DNA of 64,000 bases from Pseudoalteromonas lipolytica (lineage in GTDB: Bacteria > Pseudomonadota > Gammaproteobacteria > Enterobacterales > Alteromonadaceae): assembly GCF_001306915.1 (NCBI RefSeq), contig NZ_LJTC01000002.1, forward strand, positions 687,711 through 751,710. The letters are read 5' to 3'. The notes under the pieces are model-generated. The model saw nothing but the letters and a program-made list of their open reading frames with translations, searched no databases and was not told the DNA's origin. Shown in pieces: positions 43,298 to 51,703 of this stretch. A program made the position numbers and the translations under genes. Each line of letters opens with the position of its first letter. The stretch's first letter is position 1.

Positions 43298-44125
43298 TTA
43301 TTTTTCAGGGTAACGTAGCTGATATTGCTCTTTCATCGCGGCATTAAACCGCTCAAGTAAACTGCCCTTTTGGGGTTCTTTAGCCAGTTCGAGCAAATCA
43401 ATTTTTAAGTGGTTATGTTCATTAAATTGGCTAGCAAACGTGCCCATCATTGCTGATTCAAACTTACCATCAGTGAGCAGTTCAAGTACCTGATTACCAA
43501 ATTGAAACGCCTCGTACTCATTAAGTAGTGTTAAAAAATCACTAAATGATGCGCCCGATAAGTTACTCTGCGTTTTAAATGCGCTTAAGTAACCTTTTGC
43601 TAATAAGTTTTGCTCTTTAAAGGCTAGCTGAAATTGGTATGCATGGCGGGTTTCGTGTAATAAAAACGCTAATGGCGCATAAACTTCCATCTCTTTGAGC
43701 TTATCTGGGTTTAAATAAACTAATCCTGCACCTGGGTAACGTACATCAAACACAAAATTAACTGCTCTTTGCGGATACAAGGTGTTATTTATCACCAAGG
43801 TTGGTGCTGTAATAGCAAAGCTTTTAATTTCAATTGCAAACACCTCTGGTAGTAAAGCCATTCGCTGCTCAAACGATAGCGCTTCCCAGTTCATTAACTT
43901 TTTATAAAGCGCTTTATTTTGCTTTAAGGCGTTGACCAGTTTTTCTGCATCAAGTTGTCTTTGCTTATGTGCTTGCTCTAACCAAGGAATATTAGATTCA
44001 CTGAGCGCGTATGCTGTTGGCGTTTGTTTCTGTAGTGCTTCATTAGCATAAAACTTTTCAGGTTCTGCATAGACAAAGCAAGATAGAGCTAAACAAGCGC
44101 TTGAAAATAAATGGGTAAGTTTCAT
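43298..44125 (-). CDS. Secreted protein with HExxH zinc-peptidase motif
   Basis: The 275-residue protein has a signal peptide (MKLTHLFSSACLALSCFVYA). Residues 157-161 read HETRH, in LLHETRHAYQFQLAF, a zincin HExxH motif; a possible third ligand is an Asp or Glu in the helix LLNEYEAFQFGNQV about 45 residues later. That spacing fits a gluzincin-like arrangement. The N-terminal part is helical. The family is not recognised, and peptidase activity is inferred from the motif only. The gene is convergent with yqhA and follows yqhD on the minus strand after a terminator. Confidence 0.68.
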   Translation of the reverse strand: MKLTHLFSSACLALSCFVYAEPEKFYANEALQKQTPTAYALSESNIPWLEQAHKQRQLDAEKLVNALKQNKALYKKLMNWEALSFEQRMALLPEVFAIEIKSFAITAPTLVINNTLYPQRAVNFVFDVRYPGAGLVYLNPDKLKEMEVYAPLAFLLHETRHAYQFQLAFKEQNLLAKGYLSAFKTQSNLSGASFSDFLTLLNEYEAFQFGNQVLELLTDGKFESAMMGTFASQFNEHNHLKIDLLELAKEPQKGSLLERFNAAMKEQYQLRYPEK

Positions 44126-44203
44126 GGTGTGATTTTTATCGATAATTTATTGCCTAGATTTTACTAGCTTATGCAATAGAATTAAACGTCTTCAATTTTT
44201 TAA

Positions 44204-44232
44204 AAAGGCGTAACAGCTTATGTTACGCCTTT
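44204..44232 (-). terminator. Terminator of the yqhD gene
   Basis: AAAGGCGTAACA (44204-44215) and TGTTACGCCTTT (44221-44232) form a perfect 12-bp stem with a 5-base loop. On the minus strand a run of U follows. The yqhD stop is 12 bases away. Confidence 0.9.
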
Positions 44233-44243
44233 AAATTTAACCC

Positions 44244-45398
44244 CTAAAGTGCCAGCGCTAATATTTGCTTAACTTTCGCTAAATCAATATCACCGTGTTC
44301 ACCTAGCGTAGTTAACTCATTCTTTTCTAAGTTATTAACAACCGCGTCGATTGCTTGTTCATCAAGGTCATAATCAGCAAGGCGTGTTTTCACAGCCATT
44401 GCTTCGAAGAAGTCTTGCACTGCTTTAATCGTTTTATCGATTTGTTCAGCTTCATCGCTATAATTAAAACCAAACACTCGCTCACCAAGTTGCTGTATTT
44501 TAATAGACTTCTGCTCTTTTTGAACATGCATTAGTGCAGGTAAAACAATCGCTAGTGTTTGTGCGTGATCAAGATTATAAAGTGCTGTTAATTCATGACC
44601 AATCATATGTGTAGACCAATCTTGCGGTACACCCTGACCAATCAAACCATTCAGTGCCATTGTAGCCGACCACATAACATTGGCTCTTACATCATAGTTT
44701 TGCGGTTCGCTCAGCGCTTTAGGTCCTTCGCTGATCAAAGTTTGTAAAATACCTTCTGCAAAGCGGTCTTGTAATGGCGCATTTACTGGGTAAGTTAAGT
44801 ACTGCTCAATAACGTGTACAAATGCATCTACAACACCATTACTTACTTGGCGCTCTGGTAACGAAAAAGTATATTCAGGATCAAGTACTGCAAAAACTGG
44901 TTGCACACTCGGTGATGAAAAAGCACGTTTCTGCGACGTCTCTTTTTTAGTAACCACTGAGTTGCCGTTACTCTCAGAGCCAGTTGCAGGTAAAGTTAAT
45001 ACTGCACCAATAGGAAGCGGGTTACTAAACTCAGCACCTTTAACAAGGATATCCCACGGCTCACCTGCAAAGTTATAAGCTGCTGCAACAAACTTAGCGC
45101 CATCAATAACACTGCCACCACCAACAGCTAAAATAAAGTTAACATTATGCTCTTTAGCACTTGCCACAGCTTGCATCAGTGTTTCGTATGTTGGGTTAGG
45201 TTCAACACCACCAAACTCTATAACATCAACATCGGCTAACGCACTCATTGCTTGGTCGTAAACGCCGTTTTTCTTTATTGAGCCACCACCAAAAAGTAAT
45301 AGTACTTTAGCGTTTTCTGGTAAACGTGACGTGATCTCACTCATTTGACCTTTACCAAACAAAATTTCGGTTTGATTTTTATAAATAAAGTTCAACAT
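44244..45398 (-). CDS. yqhD: YqhD-type NADPH-dependent aldehyde reductase
   Basis: The 384-residue iron-containing alcohol dehydrogenase has the YqhD pattern: MLNFIYKNQTEILFGKGQ at the start, the cofactor-binding ILAVGGGSVIDGAKF, and metal-site His in VDAFVHVIEQY and HMIGHELTALYNLDHAQTLA. E. coli YqhD reduces toxic aldehydes such as methylglyoxal and acrolein with NADPH. The start follows taaggggc. The next gene upstream on the same strand encodes a DJ-1/PfpI protein, 51 bases apart, consistent with an aldehyde-stress operon controlled by the divergent LysR gene. Confidence 0.88.
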   Translation of the reverse strand: MLNFIYKNQTEILFGKGQMSEITSRLPENAKVLLLFGGGSIKKNGVYDQAMSALADVDVIEFGGVEPNPTYETLMQAVASAKEHNVNFILAVGGGSVIDGAKFVAAAYNFAGEPWDILVKGAEFSNPLPIGAVLTLPATGSESNGNSVVTKKETSQKRAFSSPSVQPVFAVLDPEYTFSLPERQVSNGVVDAFVHVIEQYLTYPVNAPLQDRFAEGILQTLISEGPKALSEPQNYDVRANVMWSATMALNGLIGQGVPQDWSTHMIGHELTALYNLDHAQTLAIVLPALMHVQKEQKSIKIQQLGERVFGFNYSDEAEQIDKTIKAVQDFFEAMAVKTRLADYDLDEQAIDAVVNNLEKNELTTLGEHGDIDLAKVKQILALAL

Positions 45399-45449
45399 TT
45401 AAATGCCCCTTAAATTAGGTTTAAATTGCTAATTAGCTAATTAGCTAAT

Positions 45450-46283
45450 TTACTTAGCTAACATTTCTAAAAGCTTTTCTGCTAATAATTTATCTGAAAA
45501 CGGGTTTTGCCCCGTAATGAGTTCGCGGTCAACAACCACGTTTGGCTGCCACTCACTAGCGAATGCCATATTTCCACCGGCTTTTTCCATTGCCATAGCA
45601 GGATAGAACTTAAGCTTTTTACCTTCTAAACTGCTTTCAAAAACACGCTCTTCAGGGTCTGAAAAAATAGTCATTTTATAGCCGTCATAAATCCAGTTGT
45701 TGGCCACTGCCTTTTCGCCATCTTTTATCGCTTGATAATAAGAACTTGGCTGAACTTGAGCCGACAACAAGGTAATTGGGCCATGGCAAATTGCCGCTGT
45801 TGGTTTACCTTGCTTATTAAAGTGACGCAAAATTTCACCCACTTCTGGGTTGTTTGCTAAATCAATTAAAGGTGCATGGCCTCCAGGGATAAACACAGCC
45901 TCATATTGGCTTAAGTCACCCGCTAAAATTTCGCTCAAACTCGCGGTATCATTGATATCAGGAAGTGATGCTACAAAACGCTGAATGCTCTGCATTTTAG
46001 CTTCATCACCATCAAAGTAATCGGTGCTCACTGATTTTTTATCTACTTGAGGCGCATTACCTTTAGGTGTTGCAAGTACAAGCTCATAACCCGCATCAAC
46101 TAATGCTTTTGCAGGCACACCAAACTCATTTAGGTAGTAGCCTGTTTCAATGCTCTGGCCGTCAGCTAAATCCATAGTTGTTTCACTTGATAAAATAACC
46201 AACACTTCGCCTTCACCCGCCACTGCAAACATCGACATAGTTGATGCAGCAACAAGCGTTAGTCGCTGTAATATCTTTTTCAT
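45450..46283 (-). CDS. Exported DJ-1/PfpI protein
   Basis: The 277-residue protein starts with a signal peptide (MKKILQRLTLVAASTMSMFAVAG). The DJ-1/PfpI domain (about 25-240) has EAVFIPGGHAPLIDL and the nucleophile-elbow TAAICHGP with C166. Homologues without a signal peptide (HchA, YajL and similar) degrade methylglyoxal or handle glycated proteins; export is less usual and suggests a periplasmic role. The start follows cgaggac. It is the first gene of the possible DJ-1/yqhD operon and is divergent from the LysR gene at 46390. Confidence 0.85.
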   Translation of the reverse strand: MKKILQRLTLVAASTMSMFAVAGEGEVLVILSSETTMDLADGQSIETGYYLNEFGVPAKALVDAGYELVLATPKGNAPQVDKKSVSTDYFDGDEAKMQSIQRFVASLPDINDTASLSEILAGDLSQYEAVFIPGGHAPLIDLANNPEVGEILRHFNKQGKPTAAICHGPITLLSAQVQPSSYYQAIKDGEKAVANNWIYDGYKMTIFSDPEERVFESSLEGKKLKFYPAMAMEKAGGNMAFASEWQPNVVVDRELITGQNPFSDKLLAEKLLEMLAK

Positions 46284-46389
46284 AATTCGTCCTCTTAGAA
46301 AGTGAAGCTATCATAGTTGGTTTGCGGGGCGAGTAGAATTCGGATAAATTAAGAGGAGCAATCAGAATATTTATGGCTCGTACAGTTAC

Positions 46390-47289
46390 ATGTCTTATCT
46401 CACGCAATTAAAAACCTTTGTTGAAGTTTATCGTTGTAAAAATATTACGAAGGCTGCGGCTAATTTAGGCTTATCTCAGCCTTCAGTGACTTCTCATATT
46501 CAAGCAATGGAAACTGTAGTTGGTAAATCTTTATTTGAGCGCAAAGCCCGCGGTGTTACCCCCACTGCAGCAGCACATGATTTAGCGCTGCAGGTTTCTG
46601 GTCATATCGATATATTAGAGCAAAAAATCATGTCGATACGGGCACGTTCTGATGCCGCACATGGCACTGTTAATATTGCAGGACCTGCCGAATATATTAG
46701 TAGTGTATCGGGGCCACAAATTGCCAACTTACTGCAATCTGGCAATGTAAATCTTGTTCTGCATATTGGTAATAAAGTGAGAATTTTTGATGCCTTGCAA
46801 TCAGGTACTGCAGATATTGCTATTGCCGCATCAGCGCCTGATCCAGCACTATTTGATAGCCTTGTGCTCGACAAAGAAAAGCTCATTTTGGTGATGAACC
46901 GTTTACATGGCCGAGAAATCAAAGACAGCGCCATTACCGCAGATTTACTCTCAAGCTACAATGTCGTTGCTTATGATGAAGAACTGCCTTTGATAAGACA
47001 ATACTTTGAAGCTGTATTCAACGCAAAATGCCACTCAAACGTCATTGCTATTTGCCCAGATATACGTGCTATTAGCAATATTATTCGTTCAGGTATTGGT
47101 TATTCTGTATTACCCGATTACCTTTGTCGCGATCAGATAAAAGCCGGGGAGCTTGTGCAACTAGGGCCCGAAGGCCCAGAAAACATAATTTACTTAGTTT
47201 GGAACAAAGGGGCATTAAAACACCCCCGTATTGCATTTGCCAAAGATGTTATTTCGGCCTTTGCAAATATTAATTACTTTGCAAACTAA
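46390..47289 (+). CDS. LysR-family regulator of the divergent DJ-1/yqhD genes
   Basis: The 299-residue protein has the LysR helix-turn-helix in LKTFVEVYRCKNITKAAANLGLSQPSVTSHIQAMETVVGKSLFERKARG (residues 7-55) and the effector-binding domain (about 90-295). It is divergent from the DJ-1/PfpI gene, with 106 bases between, the usual position for a LysR activator. Its last 20 bases overlap the end of the convergent isochorismatase gene. The inducer is probably an aldehyde or electrophile, inferred from its neighbours. Confidence 0.9.
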   Translation: MSYLTQLKTFVEVYRCKNITKAAANLGLSQPSVTSHIQAMETVVGKSLFERKARGVTPTAAAHDLALQVSGHIDILEQKIMSIRARSDAAHGTVNIAGPAEYISSVSGPQIANLLQSGNVNLVLHIGNKVRIFDALQSGTADIAIAASAPDPALFDSLVLDKEKLILVMNRLHGREIKDSAITADLLSSYNVVAYDEELPLIRQYFEAVFNAKCHSNVIAICPDIRAISNIIRSGIGYSVLPDYLCRDQIKAGELVQLGPEGPENIIYLVWNKGALKHPRIAFAKDVISAFANINYFAN

Positions 47290-47806
47290 GCAAGGCTTGC
47301 TTTGCGTCTAGCAGTTTTACTCGTGGGGCAAGCGCATTTAGTGCGATTAAATGTAGCATTTCAGATACTGTGGTACACACATCTGTTAAAACTGCCACAT
47401 CGTACTCTTTAGCTTGTTCTGAGATAGCTGTATGAGTCACACAGTTTTGCGTCATCATGCCAGCGATCAATAGTTTTTTAATACCATGCTGGTTTAAGAC
47501 ATCTTCTAAATTAGTTTGATGAAAGCTGTCTGCATAGTGTTTTACAACCACAGGGGCTTCTGGTGCTGCATTTAAAATATCAGGATGAATATCAACACCT
47601 TCTGTACCTCCATTAAAAAATGGCGCTAAACCCTGAGAAGGATCAGCAACATGCTGAATATGAATAGGTAAAACCCCGCGCTCTGTGGCTTGTTTTATCA
47701 CATCGACGAGCTGATCTTTTACTTGTTTAGCCTGCCATAAAGGAAACGCGCCATCCTCAAAGTAATCATTCTGTAAGTCGATAATTAGTAATGCTGTGTT
47801 TGTCAT
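47270..47806 (-). CDS. Isochorismatase-family cysteine hydrolase
   Basis: The 178-residue protein shows the catalytic triad of nicotinamidase-like hydrolases: D10 in LLIIDLQNDY, K89 in VVVKHYADSF, and C122 in GMMTQNCVTHTA. Members hydrolyse amides such as nicotinamide, carbamoylsarcosine or ureido compounds; the substrate is unclear. The start follows aaaggg. It is divergent from the GlxA-type regulator gene, 119 bases away, which is probably its controller. Confidence 0.85.
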   Translation of the reverse strand: MTNTALLIIDLQNDYFEDGAFPLWQAKQVKDQLVDVIKQATERGVLPIHIQHVADPSQGLAPFFNGGTEGVDIHPDILNAAPEAPVVVKHYADSFHQTNLEDVLNQHGIKKLLIAGMMTQNCVTHTAISEQAKEYDVAVLTDVCTTVSEMLHLIALNALAPRVKLLDAKQALLSLQSN

Positions 47807-47925
47807 TGTATAAACCCTTTTTCATTGTATTAACGCCTAGTTTGCTGAATTTTTAACGTATCAAACAGTGACCCAAACACCATTTATCGATAATATTGGG
47901 CCAAAGTGTTTGATAAGGCTTTACC

Positions 47926-48873
47926 ATGAATGTTGCAGTATTCGCATTTCCAAATATCAGTCCATTTCATCTTGCAGTACCATGTATGGTGTTTGGTGAG
48001 GGCGCTCGCTCAGCTGGTATTAAAGAATTTAACTTAGCAGTGTGCAGCGAAAGTAAAGCTGTAATGCCCTCAAGCGCGGGGTTTGATATTCAAGCGCATC
48101 ACTCAATAACAAAGTTTGATCAAGCAGATATTATAATTATTCCGTCTTGGCCATCACCTGAAACAGCCCCCTCTAAAGAATTAGCAACCAGTTTGCTAAA
48201 CGCGCATAGCCGTGGCGCTATAATTGTAGGGCTTTGTTTAGGCGCTTATGCGTTAGCGCACATTGGGCTTTTAGATAATATTGAAGCAACTACCCACTGG
48301 GCATACAGCGATGACTTCAAAGCGCGCTTTGCAAAAGTGAAGCTTAACAATCAAGTGCTTTACCTTGAACATAATCGGCTATATACATCGGCAGGAACAG
48401 CGGCAGCCATTGATTGTTGCTTATATTTAGTTCGCAAATTTTTAGGAAGCGAGCAAACTAATGCTATTGCCAGAATGATGGTAACTGCGCCGTATCGCAC
48501 TGGCGGGCAAACACAATTTATTGCCCTACCCGTCCCGCAAAATGTTGCTGATGAGCGTTTAGCAAGCTTGCTTGAACAGATGCAAAAAAACTTAGCTAGC
48601 AACCATACGATTGATACACTCGCAGAGCAAATGCACATGAGCCGACGCACCTTTACCCGCCACTTTCAATCGCTTACTGGGCAGAGCGTTGGGCAATGGC
48701 TATTAAATCAACGTTTAAACCACGCGCAGCGACTTCTTGAGTCAACTGATTTACCTCTAGAACATTTAGCCGAGCAATGCGGCTTTGGCTCATCTGTTAC
48801 TTTACGTCACCATTTTCGCTCTCAGTTTGGTTTATCACCGCGAGATTGGCGTAATGCATTCCGCCAAGCATGA
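47926..48873 (+). CDS. GlxA-type AraC regulator with DJ-1/PfpI domain
   Basis: The 315-residue protein has an N-terminal DJ-1/PfpI domain (about 1-180; VGLCLGAYALAHIGLL supplies the nucleophile-elbow Cys) and a C-terminal AraC DNA-binding domain (about 215-312; TIDTLAEQMHMSRRTFTRHFQSLTGQSVGQWL and PLEHLAEQCGFGSSVTLRHHFRSQFGLSPRDWR). Such regulators sense small amine or aldehyde compounds. It is divergent from the isochorismatase gene, its likely target. Confidence 0.9.
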   Translation: MNVAVFAFPNISPFHLAVPCMVFGEGARSAGIKEFNLAVCSESKAVMPSSAGFDIQAHHSITKFDQADIIIIPSWPSPETAPSKELATSLLNAHSRGAIIVGLCLGAYALAHIGLLDNIEATTHWAYSDDFKARFAKVKLNNQVLYLEHNRLYTSAGTAAAIDCCLYLVRKFLGSEQTNAIARMMVTAPYRTGGQTQFIALPVPQNVADERLASLLEQMQKNLASNHTIDTLAEQMHMSRRTFTRHFQSLTGQSVGQWLLNQRLNHAQRLLESTDLPLEHLAEQCGFGSSVTLRHHFRSQFGLSPRDWRNAFRQA

Positions 48874-48916
48874 AGCTTAGGTATAATTAGTTTTTCGACT
48901 CGATTTTGGTTTTTAA

Positions 48917-49225
48917 ATGAAAAAGCTTTCTAAAGTACAATTAAAATAGCAAGCCCTTGTATTAAATGTTGCCGACGCCCTTGAAGAGCAAGGTCGCGCA
49001 GAACTTGAAGGCATGCTGCAATGCTGGTTTGATGTGGAATACCACTTATTCCCAGGCTCATTGCTATTATGTTTTCAATTTGAAAACCAGCAAACACTCG
49101 ATGCAGCGACCCCAGAGCTATTAAAATGGCAAAAACGCCTAAGTGGCGCAATGCTGAAAAAAGGCGTGATTTTAAAAGACATGCGCAGGCATTTAGTGTT
49201 TACCCTAAAAGGCCCAGACGATTAA
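48917..49225 (+). pseudogene. Small gene broken by an in-frame amber codon
   Basis: An ATG at 48917 reads MKKLSKVQLK, then an in-frame TAG at 48947-48949, then about 90 more codons (QALVLNVADALEEQGRAELE and so on) to a TAA at 49223-49225. The next ATG (49013) would lose the first third, and no other start lies between. The coding quality on both sides of the TAG is continuous, so this looks like a gene of about 101 codons with one nonsense mutation. The intact family is a small cytoplasmic protein I cannot name. Readthrough or a sequencing error are alternatives. Confidence 0.6.
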
Positions 49226-49261
49226 ATGAGGTGAGTTGCGAGTTAGCAAGTTGGCAAAATT

Positions 49262-49287
49262 GTAGCAGCGATTTTATATCGCGTAGG
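49262..49287. repeat. Dispersed hairpin repeat, type B
   Basis: The module gtagcagcgattttatat followed by cgcgtagg folds on gcgat/atcgc. Near-identical copies lie at 50175-50198 and 55980-56005. All are intergenic. Confidence 0.75.
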
Positions 49288-49298
49288 AATGATCACAG

Positions 49299-49326
49299 GT
49301 GCTAGGTGCTAGGTGCTAGGTGCTAG
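49299..49326. repeat. Heptamer tandem array GTGCTAG, 4 units
   Basis: Four exact tandem copies of GTGCTAG. The same heptamer is arrayed at 56017-56058 (6 units, last one variant) and 62000-62048 (7 units); a GTGCGAG variant lies at 55036-55056. Confidence 0.95.
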
Positions 49327-49384
49327 CAGCATAGTATTGGTTTTGGATTCGTAAAAAGGGGTTCCCTATCCAATCGACTTTTTT

Positions 49385-49490
49385 CGGCGTTAAAACGCCT
49401 CCTATAACTCGCATCTCGTTCCTCGAAACTCGTAACTTTCCCTTTAACTCGATAACTTGTTGGGTTTCACTCCGTTCTACCCAACCTACC
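49385..49490. repeat. Repeat mosaic, types E and F
   Basis: Contains the hairpin cggcgttaaaacgcc (49385-49399) followed by the conserved tail cctataactcgcatctcg, and the module gttgggtttcactccg, then ttctacccaacctacc (49459-49490), with GTTGG/CCAAC ends. Both types recur in most gaps up to 60.8 kb. Confidence 0.75.
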
Positions 49491-49493
49491 AGC

Positions 49494-50087
49494 TTAAAGC
49501 TTTTGCTTTTCCACACCCATTTGCTTCACATGCTCAACCAGCTCAGGGAAAAACGTTAAAAACACCGCGTCTAATTGTTGGTAGTGGCGGGCTATATCGT
49601 CAGCGGCTCCTGCAAAGTTATTAGCAAAGCGAATACGCTTGGCGATGTTATCAAGGGCAAGGCCGACCCCATCGAGTGTTTCATATTCTTTAAACCAATC
49701 ATTGTTGGTCATACTAGTCACAACTTGCTGCATACGCGAAGGCATCATGGCTTGCCTAGCATTTAAAAGCCCATAACTGTGCTGTTTGAATTCAGCTAAT
49801 GGTTGGTCATTAAACCGCTGCCAATGCTGAATTAGAAAGTGATCGAACGCTACATCAATGGCGACACTTGCAAAGCGTTTACGTGCTGGCGAAAAGTACT
49901 GCTTAGCCTCTTTTACAAGGGGATGTGAGTCAGTAAACCTATCAACCAAATAATGATTTTCAAGGCCATTTTTAACCGTATTGGGTAACTGCGCAGAATA
50001 CCGACGCCCACCAAAGTCCCCCAGCAAATTACCAAAATGTGAATCAGCCGTCGGTTGTGCTAAATAAAGGTGAGCCAAGTAGTTCAA
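49494..50087 (-). CDS. acpH: Acyl-carrier-protein phosphodiesterase AcpH
   Basis: The 197-residue protein has the AcpH family start NYLAHLYLAQPTADSHFGNLLGDF and the conserved HYLVDRFTDSHPLVKEAKQYF and IDVAFDHFLIQHW, an HD-like set of metal-binding His and Asp. It removes the phosphopantetheine group from acyl carrier protein in the cytoplasm. The start is a TTG at 50087 with a weak ribosome site; an ATG 5 bases upstream is out of frame. The gene is flanked on both sides by repeat mosaics. Confidence 0.88.
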   Translation of the reverse strand: MNYLAHLYLAQPTADSHFGNLLGDFGGRRYSAQLPNTVKNGLENHYLVDRFTDSHPLVKEAKQYFSPARKRFASVAIDVAFDHFLIQHWQRFNDQPLAEFKQHSYGLLNARQAMMPSRMQQVVTSMTNNDWFKEYETLDGVGLALDNIAKRIRFANNFAGAADDIARHYQQLDAVFLTFFPELVEHVKQMGVEKQKL

Positions 50088-50174
50088 CGCATTCTCTAAA
50101 AAAAGTCATTTTATGCATTGTAAAAGAATACAGGTGAAAGGGTCTAGGGGCACGAGTTGCGGATTAGCAAGAGT

Positions 50175-50198
50175 GTAGCGGCGATTTTATATCGCGTA
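50175..50198. repeat. Dispersed hairpin repeat, type B, copy 2
   Basis: gtagcggcgattttatat followed by cgcgta; one substitution from the copy at 49262. Confidence 0.75.
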
Positions 50199-50210
50199 AT
50201 CCACTGAATA

Positions 50211-50365
50211 CTCACAAAGAGGAAAAGAGACGCTGCGCTTAAGAGGAATTATTAAAAAATTGATGGTTTTGTTGGGTTACTCATTCACTTCTCATTGTCT
50301 TCTCTTTGTGCAAATAATATTGAACCACAGAGTAAACCGAGGCGCTTCGCGCTACACAGATAAAA
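50211..50365. repeat. Long inverted-arm repeat, type G
   Basis: ctcacaaagaggaaaagaga, then cgctgcgctt... at the left, and cttctctttgtgcaaataat with a second part gaaccacagagtaaaccg and aggcgcttcgcgctacacag at the right. The arms cacaaagaggaaaagaga and tctctttgtg are complementary about 85 bases apart, so a long hairpin is possible. A second copy with the halves swapped lies at 52586-52762. Confidence 0.65.
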
Positions 50366-50403
50366 CTGTAAATTACGCGGGGTAAACCCGCTGCTACCTG
50401 TTC

Positions 50404-50515
50404 AGTGTTAAAACGCCTCCTGCACCTCGCATCTCGCTAACTTTTCAATCTGATAGCTGACGGCTGAAAGCTGATGGCTCCAAAGTTGGGTTTCGCTCCG
50501 CTCTAACCAACCTAC
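50404..50515. repeat. Repeat mosaic, types E, C and F
   Basis: In order: a partial type E (gtgttaaaacgcctcctg... to 50436), type C (caatctgatagctgacgg to ggctcc, 50446-50481) and type F (gttgggtttcgctccgct to cctac, 50485-50515). A nearly identical E-C string recurs at 50751-50824. Confidence 0.75.
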
Positions 50516-50524
50516 GAGCTAATG

Positions 50525-50602
50525 AATCAAGCACTGTAGGTCGTCATTTATGGCGACACATAATCGCTAACATTGACGGGCTAAAGCCCGACCTACATCT
50601 TG
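50525..50602. repeat. Inverted-repeat block between repeat modules
   Basis: gtaggtcg at 50537 and cgacctac at 50589 are inverted copies, and cgggctaaagcccg (50578-50591) is a perfect small hairpin inside the right part. This is another hairpin-forming intergenic module. Only one clear copy is in the window. The 798-base gap 50088-50885 holds such modules and no gene. Confidence 0.55.
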
Positions 50603-50621
50603 CTTCTGTGGTTTAGATAAG

Positions 50622-50748
50622 CATCGCGCGAAATAAATTTCACGCCTACGGGTATGCATTTCACTGAAACTGCGTGCAGGCTGATCTGACTTATAGCTTA
50701 AAGCTCTGTTGTTTTAATCTGACTTCTAACGACTGATATCTAATATCT
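50622..50748. repeat. Composite dispersed repeat, types D and H
   Basis: Type D (catcgcgcgaaataaatt, then tcacgcctac) at the left and type H (ctgacttctaacgactgata, then tctaatatct) at the right, joined by a variable middle. The same D-to-H unit is at 56182-56274 and, reversed, at 60268-60374 and 60521-60627. Confidence 0.7.
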
Positions 50749-50750
50749 TC

Positions 50751-50853
50751 TAACGCCTCCTACACCTCGCATCTCGCTAACTTTTCAATCTGATAGCTGA
50801 CGGCTGAAAGCTGATGGCTCCAAACGTTGAGTTTCACCCCGCTCTAACCAACC
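50751..50853. repeat. Repeat mosaic, types E, C and F, second copy
   Basis: Positions 50751-50824 repeat 50411-50484 with few changes (about 74 bases, direct orientation, 340 bases apart). A degenerate type F (gttgagtttcaccccgct) follows. Confidence 0.75.
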
Positions 50854-50885
50854 TACCAGCTAATAGCCATACAAATAACTCACCA

Positions 50886-51608
50886 TTATGACTTTAAATT
50901 AAATGCCAACATGACAAGAGCCGATATGATCGCAGAAAGAGAAATTAACCGCATAATCAAAATAACTATATTACCTGCACCGCTTGAAGTTGTACTTCTG
51001 AATAGTAGCGGGTATTCGTGGAATTTTAAAAGGTACAGCACATCAAAAAGACCTACTCGCATACTATCTAGCGTAACAACATCGCCACTTTTTTGATGAA
51101 TTTCACAAGCGTGTAAATTGGCCGTTTTTTCGTTCACAATATGACCACTTCTACCGTGAAAAGTATAATTAAAAATGATTTCTTGGATATCGCCCTTAGC
51201 GATTTGCATAACTTTTGAAGCTTTACCCTCTATTGCTAACCTATCTATTTCGAGTGAGTCTTTAGATATACTCATAACCCACTTACGACCAAATCCAAAT
51301 TTGTTATAAATCACAATTCGCTTGATAACAAATACACAAAGATAACAACTCACACAAGTTACAAAAGCAGGTATCGGCTGCATCGTTTCTTGAAGCACTA
51401 GGCTCATTACAGCAATAGCGATAGTCATAAAGAAAAATAAAAATTCAGCTCCGCCCGACAGCACAGCTAGGCCCGGTAGCGACGTTAGTTTTGTATTAGA
51501 ATCAGCCTGCAATACTGGCTTTTTATAGTAAGTTGAATACCTAAACCAAACTCGGTCGCTCAGGTTTAAATCTAGGGAGTGCTTCGAAAGTGGCTGATTA
51601 TAATCCAT
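50886..51608 (-). CDS. Membrane protein, paralogue of the gene at 41887
   Basis: The 240-residue protein has two N-terminal membrane helices (about 55-75 and 82-103), a soluble beta-rich middle part with HACEIHQKSGDVVTLDSMRVGLFDVLYLLKFHEYPLLF, and a C-terminal membrane helix. It matches the product of 41887-42609 along its whole length (for example LPGLA.LSG, and KRI..YNKFGFG.KW.MSISKD), so the two are paralogues about 8 kb apart. The family is unknown. This copy sits within the repeat-rich zone. The ribosome site is weak (start ATG at 51608). Confidence 0.7.
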   Translation of the reverse strand: MDYNQPLSKHSLDLNLSDRVWFRYSTYYKKPVLQADSNTKLTSLPGLAVLSGGAEFLFFFMTIAIAVMSLVLQETMQPIPAFVTCVSCYLCVFVIKRIVIYNKFGFGRKWVMSISKDSLEIDRLAIEGKASKVMQIAKGDIQEIIFNYTFHGRSGHIVNEKTANLHACEIHQKSGDVVTLDSMRVGLFDVLYLLKFHEYPLLFRSTTSSGAGNIVILIMRLISLSAIISALVMLAFNLKS

Positions 51609-51703
51609 TATCTAAGTTTCCATTTTTAAAACACAATTTTGCCATTACTTTCCTATTAAGCCAACCTATGTACTTGATAGTATATTTACTTTACCTTCAT
51701 GTA

